Source: Paraburkholderia mimosarum LMG 23256 = NBRC 106338
GTDB lineage: Bacteria > Pseudomonadota > Gammaproteobacteria > Burkholderiales > Burkholderiaceae
Assembly: GCF_000739815.1 (NCBI RefSeq)
Contig: NZ_BBJJ01000030.1
Coordinates: forward strand, 26,145-90,144
DNA length: 64,000 nucleotides
Direction of reading: 5' to 3'
Part shown: one piece after another, positions 63,378-64,000 of the stretch
Layout: each line of letters begins with the position of its first letter
How positions within the stretch are numbered: position 1 is the stretch's first letter
The notes under the pieces: generated by a model
Told to the model about the DNA's origin: nothing
Databases searched by the model: none
The model's input: the letters and a program-made list of their open reading frames with translations, nothing else
Made by a program: the position numbers and the translations under genes

Positions 63378-63392
63378 CCCGGCATTGCCGGG
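63378..63392 (+). terminator. Short hairpin after the SRAP gene
   Basis: CCCGGC (63378-63383) with GCCGGG (63387-63392) and a 3-base loop, nine bases after the SRAP stop. Followed by TTGCTT, so a weak terminator at best. Confidence 0.4.
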
Positions 63393-63432
63393 TTGCTTCG
63401 CGCCTTCCAGCCCAGGTTGAATGGCAACTGAA

Positions 63433-64000
63433 CTACGCAGATGCCTGGTCTGGCGGGATAAACCGAACGAGCAATGCAGCGACGAATGTCGTAGCCGCGG
63501 CAAAGAGAAACACGCCACTAGCTGATACGCCCACGAGCATGCCGGCAACCGCGGAACCGATCGGGAACCCCGATAGATTCAAGCTCATGGAAACCGAGAG
63601 AACTCCACCTAACTTCGAAGGCTCCGTTCGCCGTTGTCGTAGCGTCAGTAGTCCTACATCTATCGGACCAGGAGCCATGCCTGCGATGACCAACCCGATC
63701 ACGAGACCTGCTGAACCTATACATGCTGCAACAGGCCAACAAGCGATAGCGGTTACCCCCATGCCAATTGCCATCACAATCCGCTCCCGTCCCGTCGTTC
63801 GAATCCGCCCGACAATCAAGGCACCCACTGCTCCCGAAAGGCCAACGATGGCCCGAAGAAAGCCTGTCAACCTGTCACTCGCGGGAGCCTGAAAATGCAA
63901 TCCAATAGTCACAGGGACCACGATCACCAGCGCTCCCCACGTCGTCTGATACAGGGAATAGGAAATTGCCAGTCCGCGCAGCGTAGGTTCTTTAACGACT
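63433..64000 (-). CDS. MFS transporter, C-terminal part (runs off the window)
   Basis: About 189 residues of a membrane protein in an open frame that reaches the window end. It shows six hydrophobic segments with the second-half MFS layout: SYSLYQTTWGALVIVVPV, VGLSGAVGALIVGRI followed by a basic loop, and LNLSGFPIGSAVAGML. The start lies outside the window, so the full length and substrate are not known. Codon use is less GC-rich than its neighbours, which may point to a recent origin. Confidence 0.7.
   Translation of the reverse strand, partial: VVKEPTLRGLAISYSLYQTTWGALVIVVPVTIGLHFQAPASDRLTGFLRAIVGLSGAVGALIVGRIRTTGRERIVMAIGMGVTAIACWPVAACIGSAGLVIGLVIAGMAPGPIDVGLLTLRQRRTEPSKLGGVLSVSMSLNLSGFPIGSAVAGMLVGVSASGVFLFAAATTFVAALLVRFIPPDQASA

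Overview
The window looks like chromosomal DNA of a Burkholderiaceae bacterium, most likely Paraburkholderia, Caballeronia or Burkholderia. The signs are high GC with G/C third positions, a DUF4148 protein, a Gram-negative porin of the beta-proteobacterial type, an aerobic benzoyl-CoA (box) cluster and an alpha-hydroxyketone signalling locus. No rRNA, tRNA, CRISPR array or insertion sequence is visible. Gene density is high. The only clear AT-rich stretch is at about 9380-9720.

Layout. 1-2.2 kb: three small or hypothetical genes (DUF2501, a secreted protein, DUF4337). 2.6-3.9 kb: a LuxR-type regulator. 3.9-8.9 kb (minus): a branched-chain amino acid ABC transporter livKHMGF, with a terminator-like hairpin after livK and another after livF. 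9.9-12.7 kb: a second ABC importer (TrpX-like binding protein, permease, ATPase). 12.9-15.8 kb: YjdM-type zinc ribbon, class V aminotransferase, methyltransferase. 15.9-22.1 kb: a sugar locus with porin and MFS carrier divergent over palindromic operator candidates, then a GH31 glycosidase and a HAD phosphatase. 22.3-27.7 kb: MarR regulator and a four-gene AaeXAB-like aromatic acid efflux operon. 27.7-36.0 kb (minus): alpha-2-macroglobulin lipoprotein and PBP1C. 36.4-38.75 kb: a broken type VI secretion remnant (tssJ, tssG, a 3' piece of tssF, and an inverted 3' piece of tssE). 38.7-44.8 kb: DUF4148, SBP56-family protein with a membrane partner, SDR, nitroreductase, ketopantoate reductase, thioesterase.

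44.9-53.6 kb is an aerobic benzoate degradation cluster. boxC, boxB, boxA and boxR run leftwards. A DUF4863 gene, benzoate-CoA ligase and an alpha/beta hydrolase run rightwards. BoxR (HTH plus shikimate-kinase-like domain) probably represses it through TGCA-N6-TGCA repeats found just upstream of boxC. boxD is not in the window.

53.9-57.7 kb is the most interesting region. A six-TM sensor kinase overlaps a stand-alone response regulator gene, and they face a CqsA/LqsA-type alpha-hydroxyketone synthase across a shared terminator. This is a complete Lqs/Jqs/Cqs-like quorum-sensing module in a Burkholderiaceae background. The right end (58.5-64 kb) holds small stress-type proteins, an SDR, an esterase, an SOS-type divergent pair (SRAP peptidase and an unknown 108-aa protein) around a perfect LexA box, and an MFS carrier cut by the window edge.
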